From assembly GCA_016788205.1 (NCBI GenBank), contig JAEUTA010000031.1, positions 106,576-170,575 of the forward strand: DNA of 64,000 nt, in the 5' to 3' direction. The notes beneath the pieces are model-generated. The model searched no databases and was not told where the DNA came from. It saw only the letters and a list, made by a program, of their open reading frames with translations. A program made the position numbers and the translations under genes. This document shows positions 17,201 through 24,702 of the stretch, piece by piece. Numbering within the stretch: the first letter of the stretch is position 1; the number at the start of each line of letters is the position of its first letter. This DNA is from Flavobacteriales bacterium (lineage in GTDB: Bacteria; Bacteroidota; Bacteroidia; Flavobacteriales_F; PHOS-HE28).

Positions 17201-19084
17201 AGTAGTAGCTATACCGCTAGCAGTAGCGGTTCTTACACCGTGGCCATAACCAGTGGAGGTTGTTCAACTACCTCCAATGCGATATCCGTTTCAGCGGGAA
17301 CGGGCACGGGCGCCACACCCACGATCACCGCGCTCAGCAGCACCAGTTTCTGCTATGGAGGCAACGTGATCCTCACCACGGCACAAGCGAGCGGCAACAC
17401 CTATCAATGGAGGTTGAACGGCGTGGCCATCTCAGGCGCCGCGACCAGCTATGCCTATACCGCCTACCAGAGCGGCGCGATGACCGTGACGGTCACGAAC
17501 GGTAGTTGTTCCGCCACATCAGCACCGGTCACCATCACGGTCAGCACCGCGCCCACTGCTACGATCACAGCTACCGGTCCCACCACGTTCTGTTCCGGCG
17601 GCAGTGTGACATTGAGCGGCAATACAGGTACCGGCTTTACGTACAGCTGGTCGCGCAACGGAACGGTGATCAGCGGGGCTAGCGCGAGCACTTATGCAGC
17701 CACTCTTGCGGGAAGTTACACGCGCAGGGTGACCAATGGCGGTTGCTCAGCGACCTCCTCAGCACTTACCGTTACTGTAAGCGGAACGGGCTCCACGCCG
17801 ATCGTCACCACCAGCGGAAGTGCATCGCTTTGCACCGGCAGCAGCGTTGTGCTGAGCACTTCCACCGGAACAGGTTATGCATACTCCTGGAGGCGTGATG
17901 GAAACGTCATCAGCGGAGCAACGGGCAGCTCTTACACGGCGAACCAGGCTGGCAGCTACACCGTCTCCGTCACCAGCGGAGGCTGCACCGGCACGTCCGT
18001 GGCAACAGTGGTGACCGTGAACGCTCCGCCTGCCGCAAGTTGCAGCTCCAATGCCACCGCCGCCACTGTGGGCGTTACAGTATCAGGAGGCCTGGCCCCG
18101 TATACCTACAGCTGGAACACGAGTCCTGTGCAGAGCACGGCGACAGCCACTGTGACGAATTCTGGGACATACAGCGTTGTGGTGACCGATGCCCGTGGCT
18201 GCACGGCCAGCTGTTCGACCACGATCACCGTAGCTGGCAACAGCTGTACTGGAACGCGTACCGAGACACAAGCGGTATGGGGCTCAACCACAGGCACACC
18301 TGCCACATACCTCGCCAACAACTTCGTGGCGGCCTTCCCAGCGCCCAACTACCTCACCATCGGCTGTGGTAGTCGCTTACTCCGACTCACCAGCGCCTCC
18401 GCCGTGGCGGCATTCCTTCCCTCCACAGGCAGTAGCGCACGCCTGCCGTCGGGCACGATGGTGAATCCGACCACATATAGCAACGCGCTGGCTGGCGAAC
18501 TGGTCGCCCTGAAACTGAGCGTCCGCTTCGATGAATTGAACAGTGCCTTCAGCCCTTCGAGCACTCTGTTGAAGGACATGGTGATCACCAGTGGCACATT
18601 TGCCGGGTGGACGGTCCAGGAGTTGATCGATGCCTCGGATGCCAAGGTGGGTAACTGCGGCGGACTATATGGCCGCACCACACTGGCCGCAGCGCTTGCT
18701 GCCATCAACACCGGGTACGCGGGAGGCACCACGAACAACGGTTACCTCCAGTGCCCAGGTGGTATCTCCGGCTTAGTGGTGGAGAACAGTGATGTGCCGC
18801 AGATCCGAACCACGGAAGAGACGTTGTTGAAAGTGGCCGTTTTCCCCAACCCTGCGCATACGACGGCTAACCTTCAACTAGTAGGTACTTCCGATGAACA
18901 ACCGACCACATTGGAGATCCACTCGTTGAACGGAACACTGGTGGAACAGCGGCAATTGGGCATTCTCGCCGATGGTCTGCCGCACCGCATCGAATGGAAC
19001 GTGCAAGGCCTCAGCCAAGGCGTGTTCCTCTACCGCATCATAAGCGGTGACCGCATCGCCACCGGCAGGATCGTCGTGGAATAG
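14261..19084 (+). CDS. Giant T9SS cargo: C25 (gingipain)-like domain, eight Ig-like repeats, sorting domain
   Basis: A 1607-residue secreted protein. A signal peptide (about 1-20, ending 'VAQ') is followed by a fibronectin-III-like domain (about 25-115). A gingipain-like region (about 118-480) contains 'VGRVDMYDMP', 'WTAHYGGGQ' and 'FNMALGSFFLDWD'. The His position of C25 peptidases seems kept in 'TAHYGGG', but the catalytic Cys expected near 'NMALGSFF' is absent. A second Fn3-like domain follows (about 485-575), then a Cys-rich linker (about 583-618), eight Ig-like repeats of about 80 residues (about 621-1257), one SprB-type repeat (about 1258-1325) and a domain of unknown type (about 1326-1510). 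The last 85 residues are a type-A sorting domain ('VAVFPNPAHT'). It probably sits on the cell surface as an adhesin or a pseudoenzyme. Confidence 0.85.
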   Translation: MLRYLLLPLAIALALTTVAQSSSEKAAVRITATVQATPSITLNWASLSGTTSLNIYRKLKSGTSWGSAVATPSASALTWTDNSVAVGTNYEYKIVRVAGGVTGIGYISTGIQLPAVDQRGKIILLVDNTLSSALATELTQLTNDLKGDGWVVLRSDVSRTATVTSVKSVVQGHYNSDPTNVKALYIIGHVPVPYSGNIYPDGHDDARGARPTDGYYGDVNGTWTDNSVNVTVASQQRTWNVPGDGKFDQSDFPSAIELQVGRVDMYDMPAFSSSEVELMRSYLNRAHNYKVKNWAPTSRALLVDKLEWLGNPVGASGWRASAMVGLNSPVPTAPVLDFRDYVNGQSYLWTAHYGGGQILVDNGVNTYNGTDGGVTTQQLASSVTMGGVFNMALGSFFLDWDSRNNLLRAIIARGDGLTNCWAGIPSWYFHHMGMGENIGYGARETMNNTGLYLPLTEGWQSSIGRTHLNLMGDPSLRMKMVKPPTNLTITNSNGTAAFAWTAAAEAVAGYHIYRVDATGAITRLTTNPVTTTTYANGAIPFASGQQYMVRAVQLEVSASGSYYNLSIGALGTSSGTQTTTDCLGVVGGSATVGSACNDNNACTINDVYNASCQCVGTSITPSASISASGATSFCTGGSVVLTTTTGTGLSYVWKRGGVSISGATGSSYTATQAGAYSVTVTNSGCATSSAILNVSVNSAPTATITAGGATTFCAGGSVALNANTGTGYTYVWRLNGTAISGATASTYNAAQAGSYTVIVSNGGCATTSSAVSVTVNAAPTATINAAGATSFCTGGSVVLNATTGTGYTYIWKRDGTTVSGATSSSYTASLAGTYAVTITSGGCSVSSSGVAVSINAAPTASITANGATTFCNGSSVTLGANTGAGYTYVWKRAGTTISGATSSSYSATQAGSYTVVVSNGGCSTTSNALTLSVNATPTATLTAAGSTSFCSGGSVALNANTGTGYTYVWRRDGTVISGATSSSYTASSSGSYTVAITSGGCSTTSNAISVSAGTGTGATPTITALSSTSFCYGGNVILTTAQASGNTYQWRLNGVAISGAATSYAYTAYQSGAMTVTVTNGSCSATSAPVTITVSTAPTATITATGPTTFCSGGSVTLSGNTGTGFTYSWSRNGTVISGASASTYAATLAGSYTRRVTNGGCSATSSALTVTVSGTGSTPIVTTSGSASLCTGSSVVLSTSTGTGYAYSWRRDGNVISGATGSSYTANQAGSYTVSVTSGGCTGTSVATVVTVNAPPAASCSSNATAATVGVTVSGGLAPYTYSWNTSPVQSTATATVTNSGTYSVVVTDARGCTASCSTTITVAGNSCTGTRTETQAVWGSTTGTPATYLANNFVAAFPAPNYLTIGCGSRLLRLTSASAVAAFLPSTGSSARLPSGTMVNPTTYSNALAGELVALKLSVRFDELNSAFSPSSTLLKDMVITSGTFAGWTVQELIDASDAKVGNCGGLYGRTTLAAALAAINTGYAGGTTNNGYLQCPGGISGLVVENSDVPQIRTTEETLLKVAVFPNPAHTTANLQLVGTSDEQPTTLEIHSLNGTLVEQRQLGILADGLPHRIEWNVQGLSQGVFLYRIISGDRIATGRIVVE
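16122..18033 (+). repeat. Eight tandem ~240-base repeats encoding Ig-like domains
   Basis: The units each encode about 80 residues with the pattern 'TSFCTGGSVVL', 'YVWKRDGTxISGAT', 'SYTVxVxxGGC' and one Cys near each end. DNA identity between units is high in the first five and lower in units 6-8. Long tandem repeats of this kind can recombine and change copy number between strains. Confidence 0.85.
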
Positions 19085-19096
19085 GATAGTCACCAG

Positions 19097-19137
19097 AAGA
19101 TACGGCCCTCTCCGTGCACGGGGAGGGCCGTATCTTT
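19097..19137 (+). terminator. Rho-independent terminator after the giant cargo gene
   Basis: A 17-base stem with one mismatch (AAGATACGGCCCTCTCC pairing with GGGGAGGGCCGTATCTT) closes on GTGCAC and is followed by TTTT. It starts 12 bases after the stop codon. Confidence 0.9.
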
Positions 19138-19167
19138 TGTTATCCAGACCGACCGGTTCGGCCCCGG

Positions 19168-19175
19168 TAGCTTTG
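19168..19175 (+). promoter_or_regulatory. -7 element TAGCTTTG for the GT39-type gene
   Basis: An exact match to TAnnTTTG, 26 bases before the ATG at 19202 and just after the terminator of the preceding gene. Confidence 0.5.
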
Positions 19176-19201
19176 GAGGAAAGCAAGCTGGTTCATCGGT
19201 C

Positions 19202-20887
19202 ATGGCACGCGAGGGTTTCCTTCTGCTGCTTATCTGGGGCATCGCTACATGGGTCGATCTGGATAAACCGTTCCAGGTGGATGATCCCTTCCACGTGGAG
19301 ATGGCGCAATGGGTGGAGCAACATCCTACCAAGCCCCTATCCGGATCGATAGTCTGGGGCAATGGGCTTGTGCCCATGCATCATGGGAATCAACCACCCG
19401 GGTTCTACTACGTGTTGGCAGCGAGCGGTTCAGTGTTCGGGTATTCGGAACGTGCCATGCACCTTACCCGTTCGCTTTTCTCCCTGCTCGCACTGGTTTG
19501 CTTCTTCCGCCTGGCACGTGCTCGCGGTGCGCGTTCTCCGATCTCCGTTACCGCCCTTCTCGCTCTTGGACCCGCCTTCCTGGTGAATCAAGGTGTCATG
19601 ATCGATGTTCCCTTGCTCGCTCTTCACCTGCTCTTCTTCGATCTGCTGCTGATCCCACGCAACGATTCGCCGAGCAGGCGGTATGTCCTTGCAGGTATGG
19701 TTCTATTCGCAGGGCTGTTCTTCAAGTACAACACGGCACCATTGCTCTTCCTGTTCCCGCTGGCGCTGATCCTCAACAACGAAAAGCGTCTGTTGTGGAC
19801 GACATTGATACCTCCCGTGTTACTCGGTCTCTGGTGCTGCTGGAATCTCTGGGAATTCGGCAGTCCCCACCTCATCGGGCGCGAAGCCCTTTCGCTCGAA
19901 CAGAGGCCGCTGTGGCAACGTATCGTGGCCTGGATGACCACCGCCGGTGCCATCGCACCGTTCGCGCTGTCCCTCTTCCTCGCGACACTCCCACGGATCC
20001 GGAAGCACTCGACCTGGATCCTTTGTGCGGCTTTGCTCGTGTTCGTACTTTTCGCCATCGGTGTTCACCAAGGGATCGTCGAGGAAAGAACCGCCGACAC
20101 ACTCCTCTTCGCTGCTTTCGTTGGCAACGGCGGGCTCTTGATCGCCGCTACCATGCGGTCGTCCCGCCGACCCCGCATGGACATCTTCACTTGGATGCTG
20201 GTGGGCTGGTGCGTTTCGATGATGTCGTTCATACTGGTGTTCGCCCCGTTCATGGCCACCAGACATGTCCTGTTGGTGATACCAGCCATGCTGCTACTGG
20301 CCATCCCCGTATTCGACCGCTTGAATGGTTCCACACGCGGCCTCACCATAGCGAGCACAGCATGCCTCGGTCTCTTGCTCACGCTGTCGGATCGCCTGTA
20401 CGCGGACTACTATCGCCACCAAGCCACGCACTACGCTGTAACGCTACGTGACGAAGGGCGCCTGTGGAGCACAGGGCTATGGGGTTGGTATTGGTACACC
20501 AAACAGGCCGGCATATTCATCTACCCTGACGACCCTTCGGCAGCAGAAGGCCTGCGCACAGGCGATGTACTGCTCACCGCACACAACGTGCACGGACAGG
20601 AAATAGCACCGGGGCTGCGGTTGGAGCCATTGATGGACAGCTACGAATTCCCGTCGATCGGTACGTTCTTCTGCACAGGCCATCACGCCAGCATGTTCAC
20701 CTCCGATCTCGGCCACCTCCCGTGGCATTTGAGCAGGTCCCGCAGGAACCACATCAGTGCTCACCGCGTTACGGTGATACGCAACGATTCAGCGCCCGGC
20801 CTTGGCCCAACCCCAACCCATGTGCAAGCCGATCTCGATGACCGAACTACCGAAGGTGTGGTCCCGCGAAGTATCATTCACCGCTGA
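19202..20887 (+). CDS. GT39-type (ArnT/PMT-like) integral membrane glycosyltransferase
   Basis: A 561-residue GT-C fold protein with about ten hydrophobic segments and a C-terminal soluble domain (about 420-530). The first loop has the paired acidic residues expected of the family ('FQVDDPFHVEMAQ', about 25-37), followed by 'HGNQPPGFYYVLA' (about 61-73), which fits the GT39 'xxPPL/Gxxx' region. Such enzymes use a polyprenyl-phosphate sugar on the periplasmic side to modify lipid A or proteins. The last 33 residues lie over the convergent barrel-protein gene (99-base overlap), so the C-terminal tail may be a late extension. Substrate unknown. Confidence 0.75.
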   Translation: MAREGFLLLLIWGIATWVDLDKPFQVDDPFHVEMAQWVEQHPTKPLSGSIVWGNGLVPMHHGNQPPGFYYVLAASGSVFGYSERAMHLTRSLFSLLALVCFFRLARARGARSPISVTALLALGPAFLVNQGVMIDVPLLALHLLFFDLLLIPRNDSPSRRYVLAGMVLFAGLFFKYNTAPLLFLFPLALILNNEKRLLWTTLIPPVLLGLWCCWNLWEFGSPHLIGREALSLEQRPLWQRIVAWMTTAGAIAPFALSLFLATLPRIRKHSTWILCAALLVFVLFAIGVHQGIVEERTADTLLFAAFVGNGGLLIAATMRSSRRPRMDIFTWMLVGWCVSMMSFILVFAPFMATRHVLLVIPAMLLLAIPVFDRLNGSTRGLTIASTACLGLLLTLSDRLYADYYRHQATHYAVTLRDEGRLWSTGLWGWYWYTKQAGIFIYPDDPSAAEGLRTGDVLLTAHNVHGQEIAPGLRLEPLMDSYEFPSIGTFFCTGHHASMFTSDLGHLPWHLSRSRRNHISAHRVTVIRNDSAPGLGPTPTHVQADLDDRTTEGVVPRSIIHR

Positions 20888-21310
20888 TGCGCCAAGAGTG
20901 TAGTGCGCTGCCACGAATACGTCCGCATAGAAGCGTTCCAGGCCCCCACGTACGCCGCAACGCATGCCCACGGGGATCAATGTGGCATTGCCCCCCGCTG
21001 TCTCGTAACCCATGACGGAAACCTGCGGACCGATGTAGAACGAAGCCTCATCATTATCGCTCAGGTGGTAGGCACTGCGGTAATCCAACGCCCACACGGA
21101 ACGACTCTCTGCGAACAGACGTGCTTGAAGGCCCAAGGAAAGCCGCTCGTTCATGTCATGGTCGTAACCCAGGCCGAAACCGGTGGCCCAGTTGTTCTGT
21201 CCGAAGCGAACGACATCCCAGAAGATCAACCGAACACCTCCCTGTGCTCGTGCATCCGTTACGAACGTGAACAGCACGCCAACGGCAAAAAGGATGCGGA
21301 TCGGTGACAT
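20789..21310 (-). CDS. Small outer-membrane beta-barrel-like protein, unknown function
   Basis: A 173-residue protein with a signal peptide ('MSPIRILFAVGVLFTFVTDARAQ'-type start, cleavage after 'ARAQ'). The mature part has alternating hydrophobic strands with turn residues ('TGFGLGYDHDMNERLSLGLQ', 'SFYIGPQVSVMGYE') and ends in a strand rich in Gly and Trp. This suits a small eight-stranded barrel. The ATG at 21310 was chosen because it begins the signal peptide. Its 3' end overlaps the convergent GT39-type gene by 99 bases. No named family is recognised. Confidence 0.6.
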   Translation of the reverse strand: MSPIRILFAVGVLFTFVTDARAQGGVRLIFWDVVRFGQNNWATGFGLGYDHDMNERLSLGLQARLFAESRSVWALDYRSAYHLSDNDEASFYIGPQVSVMGYETAGGNATLIPVGMRCGVRGGLERFYADVFVAAHYTLGASAVNDTSRDHTFGSSVIEIGLHMGWGWAKAGR

Positions 21311-21453
21311 GGTCGTGACGCAAGATGCACAATCGTCGTGGATCCACCTGACCCCAGCGTGTTGTCCGCTAGCCAGCGCCGCCAAGGTGAGCACCGTATC
21401 CATGACCACGCCTACCATGGCGGTGTACTTGCACGATCGCGTACCTTCATCAC

Positions 21454-21888
21454 ATGCCCGTGACGATCGACCTCTACAACCTCGTAGTGCTGAAAGCCGC
21501 GGTGGAAGAGCGCTATCCTGATGGGATGGAGCGATTCCGCTCTGACCTTGACTTCGACCCCATGCGCTGGGCGGATCAGGAGGATGCCCAACTCCTGCGT
21601 ATTGGCGCCATGGACCATGGTCCGGTGATGGAGCAGTTGAAGGAATTGTGCGACCGAGGTCTGCGTTACGACCCGGACGAACCTGAAAACAACGACATGG
21701 TCATCATAGCCCGCTACGGTGGCCCTGCCGAAAGGCCGGCATGGCTGCGCCTGAACTCGGTGTACGCATGGCACGCCGACAGCGATAGAGCCGTGCGCGA
21801 ACAAGTCGAGCGCATCACCCGGCTATCCGTTGAAGAGTTCATCCGCCTGCGCGAGCTGGGCGAGATACCGACCGGGAGCTTTGGCTAG
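21454..21888 (+). CDS. Hypothetical soluble protein
   Basis: A 144-residue acidic protein without signal peptide or membrane segment. Coding character looks real: regular codon use like its neighbours and a TACCTTCA promoter-like string shortly upstream (about 21443). Notable stretches are 'DPMRWADQEDAQLLRIGAMD' and 'WLRLNSVYAWH'. I do not recognise the family. It lies between the divergent barrel-protein gene and the DUF1573 gene with no overlap, so context gives no role. Confidence 0.55.
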   Translation: MPVTIDLYNLVVLKAAVEERYPDGMERFRSDLDFDPMRWADQEDAQLLRIGAMDHGPVMEQLKELCDRGLRYDPDEPENNDMVIIARYGGPAERPAWLRLNSVYAWHADSDRAVREQVERITRLSVEEFIRLRELGEIPTGSFG

Positions 21889-21991
21889 GTCCGACCTCTT
21901 CGAATGACCCACCGCTGTTGCGCATACCATCGCCCAAGCCGCCAGCGTTGCACAGCACTGTACCTTGGTTCCTATCCACCTGAGATCCGCC

Positions 21992-23167
21992 ATGAACATC
22001 CGCACCATCCTTCTTTTGGTGAGCGTTGCGCTCTCCTCGCTTAGCGTCGCCCAGACCGATGCGCCTTCCAGCGAAGAGTGGGGGCATGACTTCGGCACCG
22101 TGTTCCAAGACTCGGAGAACCGTCATGTGTTCATGATCAAGAATACTGGCGATCTGCCGCTCGTTATCGAAAGTGCCACCGGCAGTTGCGGCTGTACCGT
22201 TCCGGAATACGCTCAGGAGCCCATCATGCCCGGTGCCGAAAGCGAGGTGGTGGTGATCTACAAGCCGGGCAAGCAAGAAGGGGACCAACAGAAAACGGTA
22301 ACGATCATCGCCAATACGGACCCGAAGGAGACGGTGCTCCGCATCAAGGCCCACGTGCTGGCAGAGGGCGCCACGGTCGAGACCAAGCATGACAGGTCAG
22401 TTGGAACCTTGAACGATGCCTTCGTGGATCTATGGTCAATGGTGGCCTTGGCCGCCCAGCCGGACGAGGAAGCGGATATGGATGATCTCCTTCCTGACGG
22501 TGATGTTGCCGCGAACGGCCCGACGACCACACTTCAGTTCGACGTCACGAAGCATGACTTCGGACAGGTGTTCCAAGGCTCGGAGAACCCTTATGTGTTC
22601 AAATTCAAGAACGTGGGCGATGCACCACTGATCATCTCACAGGCCAGTGGCAGTTGCGGATGTACCGTTCCCTTCTATGCCAAGGACCCGATCATGCCGG
22701 GCGAAGAGAGCGAGATCCATGTGGTGTACAAACCCGGCAAGCAGCAAGGGAACCAAAGCAAATCCGTCACCATCACCGCCAATACCACACCCGTACAGAC
22801 CGTCCTGCGGATCACCGCGGAAGTACTTGTGGTGGATTCCGTGATAGCGCCATCGTTGTTCGTGCTGGAAGAAGAGCGGCTGCAGGAACGTGCGGCCATC
22901 GCCGCTGTGGACCCCGGATGCTTCGTCATATTCCCGAACCCCGCATCGAACGAGCTGCGGCTGGACCTGAAGGAGCACATCGGCGGAACGGCGGAAGTGC
23001 GCATCCATGATGAGACCGGACGGACCATGCTCGAGACCCGCATCGCCCCGATCAGCAGTGAAGCGAGCCGACTGGATATCGCCTCATTCCCACCTGGCAT
23101 CTACGTGGCCACCATCCAACTGGAAGGCGGACAGCCGATGGCACAGTGCTTCGTGGTGAGCGAATAG
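21992..23167 (+). CDS. Duplicated-DUF1573 secreted protein with T9SS sorting domain
   Basis: A 391-residue protein. A signal peptide ('MNIRTILLLVSVALSSLSVA') precedes two DUF1573 domains (about 29-125 and 187-285), each with 'HDFGTVFQ/HDFGQVFQ', 'GSCGCTVP' and 'PIMPGxESE'. The last 80 residues form a type-A sorting domain ('CFVIFPNPAS'). The two DUF1573 copies are very alike in DNA as well as protein, which points to a recent internal duplication. DUF1573 domains are Ig/ASH-like and common in Bacteroidota cell-envelope proteins; function unknown. An in-frame TTG at 21965 would lengthen it without adding a signal, so I took ATG 21992. Confidence 0.85.
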   Translation: MNIRTILLLVSVALSSLSVAQTDAPSSEEWGHDFGTVFQDSENRHVFMIKNTGDLPLVIESATGSCGCTVPEYAQEPIMPGAESEVVVIYKPGKQEGDQQKTVTIIANTDPKETVLRIKAHVLAEGATVETKHDRSVGTLNDAFVDLWSMVALAAQPDEEADMDDLLPDGDVAANGPTTTLQFDVTKHDFGQVFQGSENPYVFKFKNVGDAPLIISQASGSCGCTVPFYAKDPIMPGEESEIHVVYKPGKQQGNQSKSVTITANTTPVQTVLRITAEVLVVDSVIAPSLFVLEEERLQERAAIAAVDPGCFVIFPNPASNELRLDLKEHIGGTAEVRIHDETGRTMLETRIAPISSEASRLDIASFPPGIYVATIQLEGGQPMAQCFVVSE

Positions 23168-23592
23168 GTCGGGCTATCTTTTCCACGGGGAAGGCTGATG
23201 CGACCATGCCTGAGACCCATACCGAGGTTTTGGAACGACTTCCTTATGCTGGTCATCCCCTGCTGCTCCGTTGGGGTCGCACGCAAGCACGATGCGCCAC
23301 CGATCAGCGCAGTGGGCGGATCGCATTCCTGCGGATGCACTTCCGGACGGATCCCGACAGCCTGCCAGTAGAGTCTTGTCTTCTTTCTCCATCAGCGCGA
23401 TCGGAAGGCCGAGCGGGCCGCTCATTGCGGTGCATGCTCGTAAAGCATAGGGTTACTCCGCGAGCATCTTCTCCGCTGAACCGGCGGACTGAAAGCGAAG
23501 AAGAGAAGATCGGACTTGCGTGAGAACGTGAGCGAACGCAGCTGGGCCGGGATCCCTGCGCAGGTACGGATAAGGCCCTGATATCATTCCGG
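23168..23592. other. Intergenic stretch without a supported gene (425 bases)
   Basis: A plus-strand open frame (23146-23523) has an Arg- and Ser-rich product with no domain and begins inside the preceding gene, so it is not called. The stretch lies between convergent genes. I see no terminator with a T-run, no tRNA and no clear repeat. It might be decayed coding sequence, but I cannot identify it. Confidence 0.45.
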
Positions 23593-24207
23593 CTACAACA
23601 GCGTGAACTTGATCGGCAAGTTATACTGCACCCTCACCGGTACACCGTCGATCTTGCCCGGTGTCCATCGGGGCATCAGATCCAATACGCGCCACGCCTC
23701 ATAGTCCAGGTATGGATGCGCGCCTTTGAAGATGCCCGTCGTAGTCCAAGTACCCGTCTCGTCCACCACACCGGTGAGGTATACGACACCCGCGATGCCG
23801 GCATCCTGCGCCTCGCCCGGGTAGCGCACATTCTTCCCCAGGAACTTGAACAATTCCGATTCACCGCCCGGGAACATCGGCATTTCCTCCACCTGCGTGA
23901 TCTCGTGAGCAACGCTGCTGGTCGTGTCCTTGTCGGCTCGGGGTACCGGGATGTACTTCACTTTGTCGAAATCGCGTTCCGCCGTCAACCGACCCTTCGA
24001 ATCATATTCCTGCCAGATGCCCACTGGACGTTGGCCAACGTAACGCTTGCGGCTCACCACGTGGTCGTTCTTCAACAGATGGGTCTCTTCAACGCGAATG
24101 CTGTCCTGCTCGGTCCTGATGCGTTGGCCATAAGGTGATACGCCTCTGTCCTGCGCTGAAGCGGCATGCTGAAGGACCGAGAAGATGAGTATGAGGAACG
24201 AGCGCAT
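23593..24207 (-). CDS. TonB C-terminal-domain (energy transducer family) protein
   Basis: A 204-residue secreted or periplasmic protein. It has a signal peptide ('MRSFLILIFSVLQHAASAQ'), then a short MORN-like segment ('RYVGQRPVGIWQEYDSKG', about 58-75) and a TonB C-terminal domain (about 110-204). The domain has the Bacteroidota-type lead-in 'MPMFPGGESEL' and the core 'GVVYLTGVVDETG'. It lacks the long Pro-rich spacer of classical TonB, so it may not energise transport. Similar proteins are abundant in Bacteroidota. I chose ATG 24207 for the signal peptide; a longer frame to 24390 adds no recognisable sequence. Confidence 0.75.
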   Translation of the reverse strand: MRSFLILIFSVLQHAASAQDRGVSPYGQRIRTEQDSIRVEETHLLKNDHVVSRKRYVGQRPVGIWQEYDSKGRLTAERDFDKVKYIPVPRADKDTTSSVAHEITQVEEMPMFPGGESELFKFLGKNVRYPGEAQDAGIAGVVYLTGVVDETGTWTTTGIFKGAHPYLDYEAWRVLDLMPRWTPGKIDGVPVRVQYNLPIKFTLL

Positions 24208-24702
24208 AGGATCGGGGAATGGATGGTCCGTGAAAATAGGCGATGGGCCGGAATGTGTTTCGGAGGCGAGGTGCGGACTAGTACTGGAAAGAGCTCCACG
24301 CCTTGCGGCCATGCGCAGGGGCAAAGACCCTCCATGGCCAGTAGCTACCCTCCGCTCCGCGCCATCAGCCTTGCCCATCTGCGATCGCATCAGCGGTCAC
24401 CGAACGTCGCATGTCTTCAGATTCACCGTCGCGGAGGGGATCGATGCGTTCGCCCATGAGGAATGGTGCGTACACCATCCGGAACATGCCGAAAACCGAT
24501 ATGGTCAGCAAGCGCAAGGACCACACAGGCAACATGTTCATCCGTGCCGTTATGATCAAGAATGAAACCCGCTGCGAATCGACCCTCGTACGCCTCATTG
24601 TCAACGCGACCAGGACCGCGCAAGACGAACCTGTCATCCTGCACGAACGACCCCGAACACGCTCATCGTAACCCGAGCGCGACCTTAAGCGTCACATTCG
24701 CC
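24208..24702. other. Divergent intergenic stretch without a supported gene (495 bases)
   Basis: It separates the TonB-domain gene (minus) from the serine hydrolase gene (plus). Open frames on both strands (for example minus 24365-24637 and plus 24411-24671) show no domain or signal. A TATTTTCA string on the minus strand near 24233 could serve the TonB-domain gene. Confidence 0.45.

Noticed and set aside
16122-18033. Regularly spaced repeats considered as a CRISPR array
   Set aside because: Units are about 240 bases, stay in frame and encode Ig-like domains; there are no short identical repeats with unique spacers or cas genes.
23146-23523. A 125-codon plus-strand open frame after the DUF1573 gene
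   Set aside because: It begins within the previous gene in another frame and is Arg/Ser rich without any recognisable feature.
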